A stretch of 64,000 nucleotides of DNA from Taenia hydatigena (taxonomy: Eukaryota > Platyhelminthes > Cestoda > Cyclophyllidea > Taeniidae). Where the stretch lies: positions 6,932,587 to 6,996,586 of the forward strand of contig JADWOT020000010.1 of the NCBI GenBank assembly GCA_036345935.2, in the 5' to 3' direction. Below, piece by piece: positions 50,623-62,200 of the stretch. The first letter of the stretch is position 1, and each line of letters begins with the position of its first letter. The translations under genes and the position numbers were made by a program. The notes under the pieces were generated by a model. It was given only the letters and a program-made list of their open reading frames with translations, did no database searches and was not told where the DNA came from.

Positions 50623-52899
50623 AAAAATTAATGGATCCCTGATGTCTTTTATGCCTCTAGAAGGTTATATATTCTCAAACAGGAGTTGAGACGGATAGGC
50701 ATCCATCTGTTCAGCCGTTGCAGAACTCCACAACAATCGCACAGATCCACCCTTTTTTCAACAGTGCATTAAAAATACTAGTGTGCTTCTGGTGGCTATC
50801 CAATCTGAAAACATTTCCTTGCATTTGTATCGCCAGGTGCGGTGACTATGGCCCAAAATGGCAGAAACTTACGACAGCTTCCGGTGGCTACGTCGATCGC
50901 CTTTAAGAGGCATGAGATGTAGCGCCTTAGTGATACAGCCCTTGCATTCCCACAATTATCACCGTTTCTGGGAGCCTTTCCTCTAAGTTGCGCTGTACAT
51001 ATCTTGGCGTTAATGATGGCGCCGCTTAACTGGCAGCACCTCATGCTGCCAAACCAGCAGTCCTCTGACAAAGAAAATGAAAGTCCCCAATTCCATTCGA
51101 GTGGGGTTAAAGTGCTTGCATTATCAGACACTACGTTTAACGGTAGGAATTTTAGGTCGTCTGATGTTCTTTACTTCTGATTTTACAAAAAGTCGCGCTC
51201 AGCTCTTCCCAATTTGACTTAGTGATTTCATGCCCTGTTTCCTTTTGTCCCCACCACTAATGGGTATTTACGAATTCGTCCTTGTATTGGCCCTCATCTC
51301 CTCCGTAGACCCGTTAGACGTGAGCCAATGACAAGGAATTCCAAAAGCTTCAACTTGTTAATCCATCATTTCCTGCTAGACTTTGGTGCAATGGACTCAA
51401 TTTTGCTCGCCGTTTGGGCAATTGATTGTGTGTGGGGGGTTTGTGGACAAAGTAACGAACCAGAGGAAATGTTCTCCTGTATTGGATTAAATGTCCTTAA
51501 AATGTTCACGTTCTCTGCTGATCGCAGGTTTTGTTAGCTATGACAAATCCGTGGGTGCATGGAACGCGATGCGTGCCAGGAATGGTTGCGTTGTGGGAAG
51601 GTAAATATTAAGGACTAAGCTGCAGTTAGAGACAGAACTTTTATAAACTACTGCTCTTAACGAATATAGTAACACCTGCTAGTGTGCCTTTCTAAATGTA
51701 TTTATTTCCTAGCAATTGATCAAAACCAATGTGTCTCACACTTTGCGCTGTCCAGCAGATCGTTGATTGATTATCATCTTTTGTGAAATCTGTACCAACT
51801 TCGTAAATTGGCATATTTGTCTAAGAGTAAGTAATCTATTGCATCATAAGCATTCCGTTATGCTTCGGCTTTTTAATTAAAATATTTTTTTAGGTTTTTC
51901 GTACTCTTGCACGAGGTCTTGTATGCCACCTATTTGCGTTTGCATGGATGTCATTGATCTATTTAGCTTTTGACCTTGCCAAAGTTAATTCCTAAATTCC
52001 CTATAAACCTGCTGTGTTGCATAGCTATCACCTTGTGTGATTGCAGTGAATTCAGCGCAGCCTTACAGAGATTTACACACTATGCGCCACTGCCAAGTTG
52101 GTCAGTAAAGGACGGCAATGAGTGCTGGTGTTGAGCCATGGCCTTAGGATTTTCTACAAAGTTCCTGCTGAATCAGCCAACTTTGTTAATTCATTGGCTC
52201 CTAATGGAACAAGTTGTAGAAAAGGCGGATTCTAAGAGATCGACATTGTGAACAGTTTGCGAAATACAAATGCCAGCGGCCTGAAAACCTTTTCCTACCC
52301 ATCCGCAATATTCGAAAAGGCAATGCTTCGGGAATCTGTGCTACTTCAATAAAATGCCTTAGTGTATCTTAACATAACAAAGTATTATAATAAATTTTAT
52401 TAAACATCCAAATATTCTGCACAAATACCCACTTAAAGCACGAAAATAGCCGCATTTTGCCTGCATCCACCCTTCGATGCGCCTATTTTATGCTGCATAA
52501 ATCTTGCTTTGAATCATTGCATTACCGCGAAGTAACTTTCCTTCGATTCTTAAAATTGTGTGCTGCTTTTTGGTTGCCAAAATAAAAGGGTTGTTATTAG
52601 CTTCCCTTAAAGTTCGTGGTTTGGCAATTCATGTCAGTATCCACAAGCTGCTTCCTCAACGTCCCCTTCCCTGTGGATATTATACCCCTATTTAAGCAGA
52701 TGCGTCACTCAGGTCAACAAGTGTCATGATTTGCCACTAAAAGGAATACCTTGCAGGTCCGAAAGCAAGGCATCCTCATTGTGGTAAAACGGCAAAAGCG
52801 AAGCATTTCTGATAATGCTTAGATACTGTCGCTTCTGCTGAAAATGTTCATTCTTGTTTTCTGAAGAACTCAGCTCTAGATTGTCTAGCTAACGGAGCG
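50623..52899. other. Nothing recognised
   Basis: Intergenic sequence leading to the inverted repeat. The 111-codon minus-strand frame at 50796-51131 lacks family or splice support. Confidence 0.45.
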
Positions 52900-54010
52900 C
52901 AGAACATACGAGAAAAAATGTACGAAGCCGAATTACTGACACGATGCAGAGATCATGACCTGCTTCTGTGGCTTGTAATGCATAGGTATAGGTGATCGCA
53001 TGCATTTGCGTGAAGTTAGTCAAGTGTTTTAACACTAGACGAATCTTCGAACCCTACTAATCTGCAATCAGTCAAAAGAGTCTATCAGCGATGTCAAGTA
53101 ATCTTAATACTACGTCAACTCTGGCCTATTTAGCTTATTGAATCGTGGATTTAAGGACATTTTGCGTGATCGAGCTTACTGTATTAGTTCTTAAAAATGC
53201 AACCTCATATTTAAATGCACTGCTAAGTTCGTTTATGCACAGCATAAAAATATGCAATTTAAGTCCCAGGAGTGAGCCTTGCTCACGAGAATAATGCTGT
53301 GAATATCGCAAATGATGTCTAGTCACTAAAATTTTAGAGATGAGCCAAGTTCAGGACCCGCAGAGGCCAGAAAGTAAGACTGTGGAAACTCAAGTGATAA
53401 ATGCCTGATGTTTTTGTATGAAGGCCTTTCGTGCTTTTAAAGGAGCGGAGGAACTGCCAAAGCAGGAACGCGTGGTCTCAGATGCATCGATTGGAAGTTA
53501 CAACGATGAGATGGGCGACGAGGGAAGATTAATCCAAGCACTTATGACCAACCCTGAAGACGAGATTAATTTTCTGGAGGAGATAAAAGTAAATATGTGG
53601 TTTGTTAATTATCACGTGTGTCTAAATTTAGTGGCGATTTCTTTACCTATATCACCACGTATTTGCCTTAGAAGATGCTCAAGAACAATGACTCCCAACT
53701 AACCCACATGTTCGGTGGGAATGTCATCAAGAACCCATTAGTACCTGACCGAGCGGCGCAGATGGAATGCCTAATGGATTTGCTCTGTACGCGGCTGTGG
53801 TATAAAGCTATGCAACTTAGATGCCCATCATGAGGAAGTTTGTATGCTAGTGCACTATTCTATTCGTCTAAGACAACTTTCCCATTCTGAGCAATCCTGC
53901 TTAAAGCTTGTTTTGTATCCTTGCGGAAGGCGAGAAGAAAGCTGGTGGTGATTACAAATGTACTAAGTGTGGTAAAGAGTATTACAACTTGGATGGCATG
54001 CACCAACACC
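52900..54010 (+). repeat. Left arm of a large inverted repeat
   Basis: About 1.1 kb whose reverse complement recurs at 54698 to about 55790. The match includes promoter-side sequence, for example the block around 53030-53110 with TTTTAACACTAGACGA and ATCAGTCAAAAGAGTCTAT, which matches reverse-complemented sequence near 55620-55700. The inner boundary at 54010 is sharp; the outer boundary near 52900 fades and is approximate. The arm contains exons 1-3 and part of exon 4 of the broken zinc-finger copy. Confidence 0.85.
53340..54010 (+). pseudogene. Inverted, truncated copy of the zinc-finger gene
   Basis: This plus-strand copy mirrors the intact minus-strand gene. Equivalents of exons 1-3 are at 53340-53373, 53443-53588 and 53672-53786, with the same lengths (34, 146, 115 nt), start codon and splice sites as the intact gene. 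The exon 4 equivalent begins at 53873 but meets an in-frame TAA at 53902-53904, where the intact gene reads AAA TGC after Ala108. Homology then stops at about 54010 inside finger 1, just after the codons for HQH, so finger 1 loses its last histidine and fingers 2 and 3 are absent. At best it could make a protein of about 108 residues with no zinc finger. Exon 2 differs from the intact gene mainly in its first half (for example DASIGSYNDEM against DAPSGSFNDEM); its second half is identical. Confidence 0.85.
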
Positions 54011-54207
54011 GATGGCTCACACCTAAGGTGGAGTAGCAAAGCACCATACCAAAAAATATGTTAACTGGACACGGTTGCGAAAGACCTTAAAGGGAATAAG
54101 TATCAGCTTGTTATAGAAGAAGCGCGAAATTTTTGTTAAAGAAGCAGTCACAAAGAGCGTTATACATATACATATGTGTCAGCACCTAGATACACTTTCT
54201 CTTAAGT

Positions 54208-55378
54208 CTAGCTGGTAGGATTCCGAGCATCCTCTTCCTCATCTGCATTAGGATTGAGTGCAGCACGCATGAGGCGAGCACGCAACCGGCCAATGAATTC
54301 GCGTTCAGTTGGGTGCTCCTCTTCTGTGTGTGATAACATCACATCCAATCGATCAAAAGCGGATCCGCATACACTACAGCGGTACTCTATCCTGCGCCTT
54401 TTTTCAGGAGGATGCCCCTTCAGATCTTCGGACATAGAGGACTGAGGAGGCTCTAGGCCATCAGGTCTTTTCAGTCTTCTCAAAGCTTCCTGAATTGATG
54501 GCGGCAGCTCAAATACATCTTTTAAAAGAAGTAAAAGGCATTATTCATTGTAATTAGTAGTAGAGCAAGGAACACTGACTGCAATCACACCTTACCACCA
54601 TGTATCGTCTTTCTGTGGTGTACCATATCCGTAAACGTGTTGCATCCCTCGAAGCATTGCACGCAGAAGTAGAACCTGCATTTACTGTGGCGCAGGAGGT
54701 GTTGATGCATGCCATCCAAGTTCTTATACTCTTTGCCACACTTGGTACATTTGCATTTACCATCAGCTTTCTTCTCGCCTTCCAAGAGGGCATAAAACAA
54801 GCATTTAGCAGGATTGCTCAGAATGGGAAAGTTGTCTTAGACGAATAGAATAGTGCACTAGCATACAAACTTCCTCATGATGAGCATATAATTTGCATGG
54901 CTTTATACCACAGCCGCGTACAGAGCAAATCCATTAGGCATTCCATCTGCGCCGCTCGGTCAGGTACTAATGGGTTCTTGATGACATTCCCACCGAACAT
55001 GTGGGTTAGTTGGGAGTCATTGTTCTTGAGCATCTTCTAAGGCAAATACGTGGTGATATAGGTAAAGAAATCGCCACTAAATTTAGACACACGTGATAAT
55101 TAACAAACCACATATTTACTTTTATCTCCTCCAGAAAATTAATCTCGTCTTCAGGGTTGGTCATAAGTGCTTGGATTAACCTTCTCTTGTCGTCCATCTC
55201 ATCGTTGAAACTTCCACTCGGGGCATCTGGGACCGCAGATTTCTGCTTTGGCAGTTTCCTTGCTCCTTTAAATGCACGAGAAGTCCTCATACAAAACCAT
55301 CAGGCATCTCTTACTTGACACCATTAGAATTTCTAAAGTCTTACTTTGTTTCCTCTTTGGGTCCTGACCTTGACTCAT
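54208..55378 (-). CDS. Three-finger C2H2 zinc-finger protein, five exons, intact
   Basis: Reading the minus strand gives five exons: 55378-55345, 55265-55120, 55036-54922, 54835-54596 and 54518-54208. All introns have GT..AG ends and are 77-86 nt, all phases match, and the spliced frame is 846 nt (281 residues plus TAG). Finger 1 has Cys128, Cys131, His144, His148; finger 2 Cys156, Cys159, His172, His177; finger 3 Cys226, Cys229, His242, His247, with a basic patch KRRR at 218-221 just before it. Residues 30-75 are charged and probably helical. The start is the first ATG before a GTAAG donor, and the inverted copy keeps both. C2H2 fingers usually bind nucleic acid, so a nuclear role is inferred; I do not recognise the family. 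The least certain junction is the exon 3 donor (GTACGC), chosen because phase and intron length fit. The alternative is read-through to a TGA shortly after residue 98. Confidence 0.82.
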
Positions 55379-55790
55379 TTCTTCTGAATTTTAGTGACCA
55401 GATATCATTTGCGACATTCGTGGCGCCAATCACCTGAGGGGATCTCACTCGTGAAACTTAAATTGCATGTTTTTTACTTTGCGTAAACAAAATTACCTGT
55501 GCATTTAAATATGAGGATACACAGTTAATAACTAGTACACCAAACTCAAACACGCAAAATGTCCCCAAATGCAATATTTAGAAAGCTAAATAAGTCAGAC
55601 TTGACGTAGTATTATTAGGATTACTTGACATCGCTAATAGACTCTTTTGACTGATTGCAGATTAGTAGGGTTCGCAGAATCGTCTAGTGTTAAAACATCT
55701 GTCGACCGCCGTGCGAATGCTTGCGATCACCTATACCTGTGCATTACAAACCACAGGAGCAGGTCACGACCTCATTATAGCTACTGCTTT
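54698..55790 (-). repeat. Right arm of the large inverted repeat
   Basis: Reverse-complement partner of 52900-54010, carrying the 5' part of the intact zinc-finger gene (exons 1-3 and the first half of exon 4) plus some 400 bp upstream. The spacer between the arms (54011-54697) holds the rest of exon 4, exon 5 and unrelated sequence. The outer end is approximate. Confidence 0.85.
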
Positions 55791-56590
55791 TGAAATTCAA
55801 TTCACGTTTGTCTTCTAGATGCATTCAAAAGCCTTAGCTATACCTCATTCCCTACCAAAGCTTTTTCTGCTATTGCTGGATTGGGGCATACCATAGTATT
55901 GTTATAACCTCATTCACAGACCAAAGCTTTTTTTGCAATTAACTGCTCACCCTTCAATTAAGTGCTTAATCCAGAAGTAGTCTGCAGTTGGAAACCATAC
56001 CTAAACCTGACAATGCAGTAAGACGCTAAATAAGTGTCACTACTTACTCCCATAATACTGTGCTTGACAGGCAGTTAGTCCCAACCTTGTCTTCGCCAGC
56101 ATTTCAACGATTTCATTTTGGCATTTAACTGCCACTAAAGCTGACCAAGTGGTAGTAGTGGGACCGAATCGTCGATGGGAATGGGTATTACCACTGCAGA
56201 GCTGAAAAGCATGGTTGCAATGGTATAATGAGATGATACTTTGATGAAACTAGAGCACGATCTGCACACTACCTTCAGGTCAAAATAAGCTCAGTGCGGT
56301 TCATGGATTGAGTTTATGGGATGCTACTCCCTGCAGCTGCCAAGTGCCAGGATGCCACGATATTTATGCGACCACTTCACCTATCTGACGACTCGTTGCG
56401 TATGGCCTAATCATCGTGCACTGATATGAGCCATCAATGCATGTTAATTTTATGCGCTTTTGCAGTCAGCTATTAATAGAGCAGAGTCGATGGTGAGCAA
56501 AGCAGACTACGGTCTCACTAATTTGTAGATTAAGTACACATTGCGGCATTATTTCTTCCGCACTCAATTCTCCCTCAATCGTTACGCAAG
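55791..56590. other. Spacer between zinc-finger locus and next candidate gene
   Basis: No feature seen beyond two copies of a CCAAAGCTTTTT-type stretch at 55857 and 55920, set in similar surroundings (a small direct repeat of about 60 bp period). Confidence 0.4.
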
Positions 56591-57506
56591 AGTCGCCAGT
56601 CCGACCAAGTCTGTCTACGATCCGTCACACCCATGCCCGCTCTGATGAGAGAGGTGTCGACACATTCCGGGAGGTTGTTCGGATATCCTGCACCTACATG
56701 ATTGCGTGCACATCGAAAATGACGTGTGGTCGACGTCGTGCTCATTTAGAACACAATAGCTTTTCAGGGATAATTGGGTGGCGAATGGGTGACAACGACA
56801 TGCAAAGTAGTCGTTCGCATCTATTTAAGCAATGGGATGAGTGTCTGTCAATGGGACAGGAAGTCTATTTCAATTTAGAGGGTAAGGCAAATGTAAAAGA
56901 ATCCCAAGAGGCAGAACATGAGGTGGATCCACTGGCAGCTGCGCCCTCATCGAAAGGATGTCATCGCCTCTTAATCGGCCTAGGATTGTAGTCATTGCAA
57001 TGAACGCATGCACTGCGACAAATTGGCTGCGTTAACGTATATGTAGTTGGGTAGGCGCGATCAGTTCACAGTGAAACAACTTTACTGCCCATTCACATTA
57101 AGGTGATCTGGTGTATTTCAGTCAGAATACGCAGTGATTCCGTAAGTCGATATTGCAAATGGTTGTTTTCAGAATTTTTTGCGAGTTACTCCTAAAATGA
57201 CTTCTCAATTGCACAGGATGCCATTTGTTTTGTGTTAAGAATAAGTTCTCGCTTTACTCTGTCGCTCTGTTGGAAATAGCCAAAGTATTCCAAGAATCTC
57301 AGGAAATACTGCCAATTTGTTGTGGAGAGAATGGTTTGCAGAAAGTGAAGTCAGAAGAGGTAAAACCTCAGCACATAAATGTTTGCTTCAATATTAGAGC
57401 AACGAATGCAGTGTCGAACGGCAGTGCAGCAGGTGACTATGGCAGCGTTGAGCAGAGTGTGACAAATGCAGATGAAATAATTAACGGAAACATAATCATC
57501 GATTAA
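56591..57506 (+). CDS. Candidate two-exon 3' end of an unrecognised gene
   Basis: Exon A (56591-56881) follows a pyrimidine-rich tract and an AG and ends at a strong G|GTAAGG donor. Its frame is open upstream to about 56492 as well, so its true 5' end is unclear. Exon B (57217-57506) follows a good TTCTCAATTGCACAG acceptor and ends in TAA. The phases match (1 nt left by A, 2 nt at the start of B), giving a product through ..NLEG-CHLFCVKNKF.. to ..NGNIIID. Visible pieces are a charged stretch (VKSEEVKPQH) and an acidic C-terminus; no motif is recognised. If unspliced, exon A continues to a TAG at 56989-56991. This is one of the better coding candidates outside the zinc-finger locus, but it has no homology support and the start is not located. 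Confidence 0.38.
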
Positions 57507-58155
57507 TGGAAATGTGATTAATTAGGGCACTGGTTACCAGAATGGCTGAAAATCAGTAGATCAGCGTGCAAAATGTGTGGACGGATGTTCACGGTGTTGA
57601 CTGATTTTGTGTTGATGGCTCGAAACAACGACATCTTTAAAAGCACTGTTGAAATTGTCTTGCCTAACTATGCATGTAGACAGTTGAGGAGGTGGAATCA
57701 TGGACGAATGCAGATGAGTGCGGAAATGGAATTAGGCAAACATGCCAATGGGCAGAGCGATTTGCAGGGAAAAGCAAATGTGGTAGGATTATGCCGATTC
57801 ACCATACATAAAATCAAGAGCCAGAATGCTGTAATGTGACTGGAGACGGCTGGTCCATTCTGCTCCTATTGGGCATCAGTGTGAGAGCGCAAGTAAAAGT
57901 CTTGTTGAGGTGAGAGTATACCAAACGGACTACTGAGACGTCGAATTGAGATCGATGGTCTTTTCGACGATGATATAATATTAGGTGATTTACATGTTTA
58001 GTTATAAAAGAAGTAGATGGAGTACAGTCACGACATCTTGGCTCTCGAATGCGTGACAGGCATGGACCCACAGATATTTGAGTTCACTGTAATCTCCCCT
58101 CTGACGCGGCGCATTTGAGATGTCTCTATTTGGGTCTCTGCTCTTGTCTTTCCAG

Positions 58156-58212
58156 CACATCCAGATGGCAGATTGCAGAAGCTGTGCTGAGTTGTACGAC
58201 GCCAAGAAATAA
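58156..58212 (+). CDS. Candidate short terminal exon, weak
   Basis: A strong polypyrimidine tract and acceptor (TCTGCTCTTGTCTTTCCAG) precede a short frame HIQMADCRSCAELYDAKK followed by TAA. It could be the end of a plus-strand gene that includes the candidate exons around 56.6-57.5 kb, but no donor was found that would bypass the TAA at 57506. Confidence 0.2.
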   Translation, partial: HIQMADCRSCAELYDAKK

Positions 58213-59141
58213 TAGTAGGTCATTGTTGGGTCCAGCATCCATCAATTAGGACATCACAATGAGGGATCCAGTAGCCGTCGTCCATCAGGCCTGGTTTGAG
58301 CGTGCACAGTAGAAGAGAATAGACACGAACTATAGAGTAAACGAAGCCCAATTGTTTTTGTTTTCCATATGAAAAAGGTGTTCACTGGGAATGCCACCAG
58401 AGGTCACCTACGCATTCGCACAATGCGTTAATAAAAATGCTGCTATCAGCTTAGCAGTAGAAAGATCAACACAACTGTGCCAGAGGGTAATTCACTAAGC
58501 GGGTCGATCCTCCCACCCTGTATCATCAACCAATGCTTTGCACAAGAATTATTTCAGCTTGCTCGCCTACAACCGAGTGATTTCTTCAGCACCCTAACGG
58601 CCCTAACTGCAGTTGGCATTACAATTTTAAGGCATGAAGCGTCAGTAAAACAACAGCATTATTAGCAGAGCTAATCACAACGCTGAGTATGTGAGACGAA
58701 TGTCACGACACTGAAGTAACCCACGAGCCCTTCATTTCGAGAAACATGGGGATAGTAAACCGCACTAGATTTTGGAATGTGGTATTGTTGGCTCAACAGT
58801 GAGTGAATTGCCAAAACTACGACAAAGGAAAATGTGGTAAACACCACGCCCCACTTCCATCCTTTTGGTGTTTTCACCCTCTACACAGTTCCATCAACCA
58901 ATACTTTCCAATCTGTGTCATTTCTGGGCAATGACAGACACCACGGTAGAGTAATTCTGAAAGTGTGTGTGGGACATGTCGATCCGAGTCCATCCTGGAA
59001 GCACTGACATTCATGTTACCACTAGGCAAAGACAACAACTCATGGACAGTGCGAAGTGCGTGTGACAGTCTTTTCGCTGCCTCCACACTTTATGCGAGGA
59101 TGGATTCCACATCCCCGACTGAACACTGACCACATCGTCAG

Positions 59142-59249
59142 TGGTATCGGAAGTGCCACATGTGCTACAATATCCAGCATTTCAAAATAAACAGCACAAT
59201 TATTTACGTGACACGGATGCAGAATTTGTGATTGCTTATTTGAGAGTCG
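59142..59249 (+). CDS. Candidate internal exon, weak
   Basis: Acceptor-like CCACATCGTCAG and a good G|GTGAGAG donor bound a 108 nt open stretch (product includes NKQHNYLRDTDAEFVIAYLR), entering and leaving in phase 1. The antisense strand is open across the same region. No family recognised, and it is not linked to the candidate gene upstream. Confidence 0.22.
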
Positions 59250-62200
59250 GTGAGAGTTTCCCTTCGTGCCTGCTCCCCGTGACACGTTGTGCAAGTTCTC
59301 TGTGTCCTTCGCTGACCTCTACCCAATAGTTTTCATGAAGTACAGCGCCTACGCTTTTGCTTAGTTATAACCCCAATTTGTAAGGAAAGATGACGAATCG
59401 TAGATCTAAAATGATTGCATTGGAAAACCGCCGATAAATAAGTGAATAACCGCAAACACTGCAGCCTGTGTCACAAAATACAGTAATGGTTAACTCGGTA
59501 AGCAAAAAGTTGCAACACTGTGAACACTTTCTAAACCAGTAACATTGCAAACATCAATGCGACGCGAGTGCGAGTTCCACTGCTGCATGAAATTGTGCAG
59601 GCTGAGGCAAGGCTGTCACGAGTACTTCACCCTGTCCATAAGTCGTTGTCATTGCTAATTGATAACATGAACATCAGCACTTCATGATTGGTGTGCAGAG
59701 TCCTCGATGGTCACCCACTTGATGGTTAGTGTGCTACCTCAATATCGTGATGTTAATGTTCAAATGCTCGCTGTTGCAATTACTTGCTTAACAATCTCCC
59801 TATCTTACCGATGCTTTATGACCTCGCATTTCAACACCAACTCAACACACAACTGTGTGCATGCTGAGGAAAGCGGTTGATCTTTGACAGCTAAGCTAAA
59901 GCAATTATTGTGATCAGCGTTGACTGATGATTCTGTGCGAGAGAATCGACCTTCTTAGTGGATTGAAGAAGGGCGTGGTGTTGACTGCATTGCACTCTGG
60001 TGCAGTTTTGGTGATTCTCCCGCTCTTATGCAAACAAATGCAGTTCAACCTGCACACTGCACTAATGCACAGATAACCTCTGGTGGCATCCTTACTGGAC
60101 AACTGTTGTGTGTGGAAAACAGTAACAATGCAAAGGGCAGGAGTTGCACTTGTGTGAGAAATACTATGGATTCATAGTCCCATACATAAACAGTTGGAGC
60201 GTTCAAGTCGTTCTATTCAGTTTTGAAATTGACCACTGTCTAAAAATTACATCGCATAGATCGAGGTGTGCATCTCACTGAATGGCTTTAGCTGTAGAAA
60301 ATGATATGTCCTGAATATTTTCCAAAACAAAACGGACGTCTTATGAAAACCTTGCTTCCGCTAGCACCGCAAGTGTTTTGATTGCATTCATAGTTAATTT
60401 ACAGTTTGGTACGCAACGCTAGCCGACCTGCTGCGTTTATCTGGGTTCTCCTAATGTTCTCCGCATTCTCAATCACTTCTTTGCAAATCAAGTGTGTGTG
60501 TGTGTCTGTGTGTGATAGGATTGGAAGGGGCCTTTTCAATCTCTAACTATTGCTGTAATGGTAGGTCCCTTACGCGCGAACAATGGCTGGCTGAAGAAAT
60601 GCGCGATTAGGTCTTTGCGTTTGAGAACCGCGAGTAGCAGAAAATAAAGAAGTAAATATGCATTGAAGTGAGCAAGCACAAGTGTCGGTTGCCTCTCCTC
60701 AACTGACAAAATAAACGTTGAACATCGCGGTAAAATTGTCTTTCCACATTCTCAAAGCATTTTTGGTTTCAGACTGCTAAACGTGGTGAACTACTGACCG
60801 TCTCACAACAGTGGCCATTTAGAATGGTACAGTTTCTGCGAGAATTTAAAGATTATATACAAACATTCCTCCTCCTTCTCCTCCCCCTTTACGTCCTTGT
60901 TCTCGCAAAAAACGGTGCTTCTCTGTTAAAGGAATCGGTTGAACTGCGAATCTTGAGCAGGCAATTTAGCATCAACTTGTATTTATTTTTTGTAAACTCG
61001 CATATCCGTTGTGACTAAAAACCAATTTCACACGAATTGATGCCAATGGTGTGCAAGAAATTGTGTGGCTTTGTTGCTGTTGCCGTCACCACCACATGCG
61101 TGTTAACGAACCCCAACACAACGATAAATACTGTACGAAATGCAGATGTCGTTGGCCATTGTTAATTTAGCCTCGCATCACGAAGTGTGATGGGTGCCTA
61201 AGTAAGGCAGTGGATATTCATGAGGTCTTTTACGCATCTAGAAAATAATAATACGCACTTCAGCTTGGCTTATCCTCGAGTCAGTCCTACTTACTTGCCA
61301 TTGCATACAGGCGGACTATGCTCCTTGCTACTTTGATCAAGCCTGACATGACGTCATGCATCGTGAGAATGCGACAGAGGAGAGCACGCGAATTGGTGCA
61401 TTAAGGGTACTCGTAGGCTCTCTCTCAACAGACAGTCTCGTCGTAGAAGGACAAATCACACTCCCTAACTCAATGCCACATAACTTCACAAGGTACACGC
61501 ACCTGCATGGCAAAGTGCGCTCACAATAAAATAGTTCGCTAAAAATGAATATGTTATCTAGAACTTCAACCCGAGACAAAGGGATTCAGTGGTTCTAGGT
61601 TCTTGGGAAAAATTGCCTTCTTCTTCTTGGGCACAAAAACATTAATTGATTCAATGCAAAAGCAGTGACTACCTGAAAGCAAAAAGGAATTGTTTGGGTG
61701 CCGAAACACGTAATTTATCAAAGCACTTCAAATCTTTCTCAAAGACAGAAGAGCATACACCACTCGGACATGAAGGATACCCGCGACGCAATTTCGTCTG
61801 CACCTATCAAACTTGCCCATCCATTAAATTTTGAAGCAATAAGGAAAGCCATAATCTACACTTTCACCGAAATCCTTGTCGATTACAAGAAAACAACGAA
61901 ATAACGAGCAATGTCATAATGTAAGGCGAGATTGTTTAGGTTTAAAGCCATGCAATAAGGCAACTTTGATTTGGTTTGACACTAATGTTGGATTGCTAGG
62001 CAACTAATGCAATGTAGACCTAATCAAAATAGGCTCTAGCCATCATCAGCCCTAGCTCTAGGCTATAGCTATTGTATTTTTGCTCTCTTAATATTTTTGA
62101 AGCTTAATGAATGTCACTGATGGTTTTTTGCTTGCTTCATCAGTAGGTGCTTTGACTTTTGCCAAAATTTGCCACTTTCTATAGCCAGAATAATAATTCG

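Noticed and set aside
55285..55310. TTTTGTATG just upstream of the exon 2 ATG-like position in the zinc-finger gene, as a possible spliced-leader remnant
   Set aside because: Only about 10 bases agree, it lies inside a 79 nt intron with good GT..AG ends, and the phase-matched model uses an ATG further upstream.
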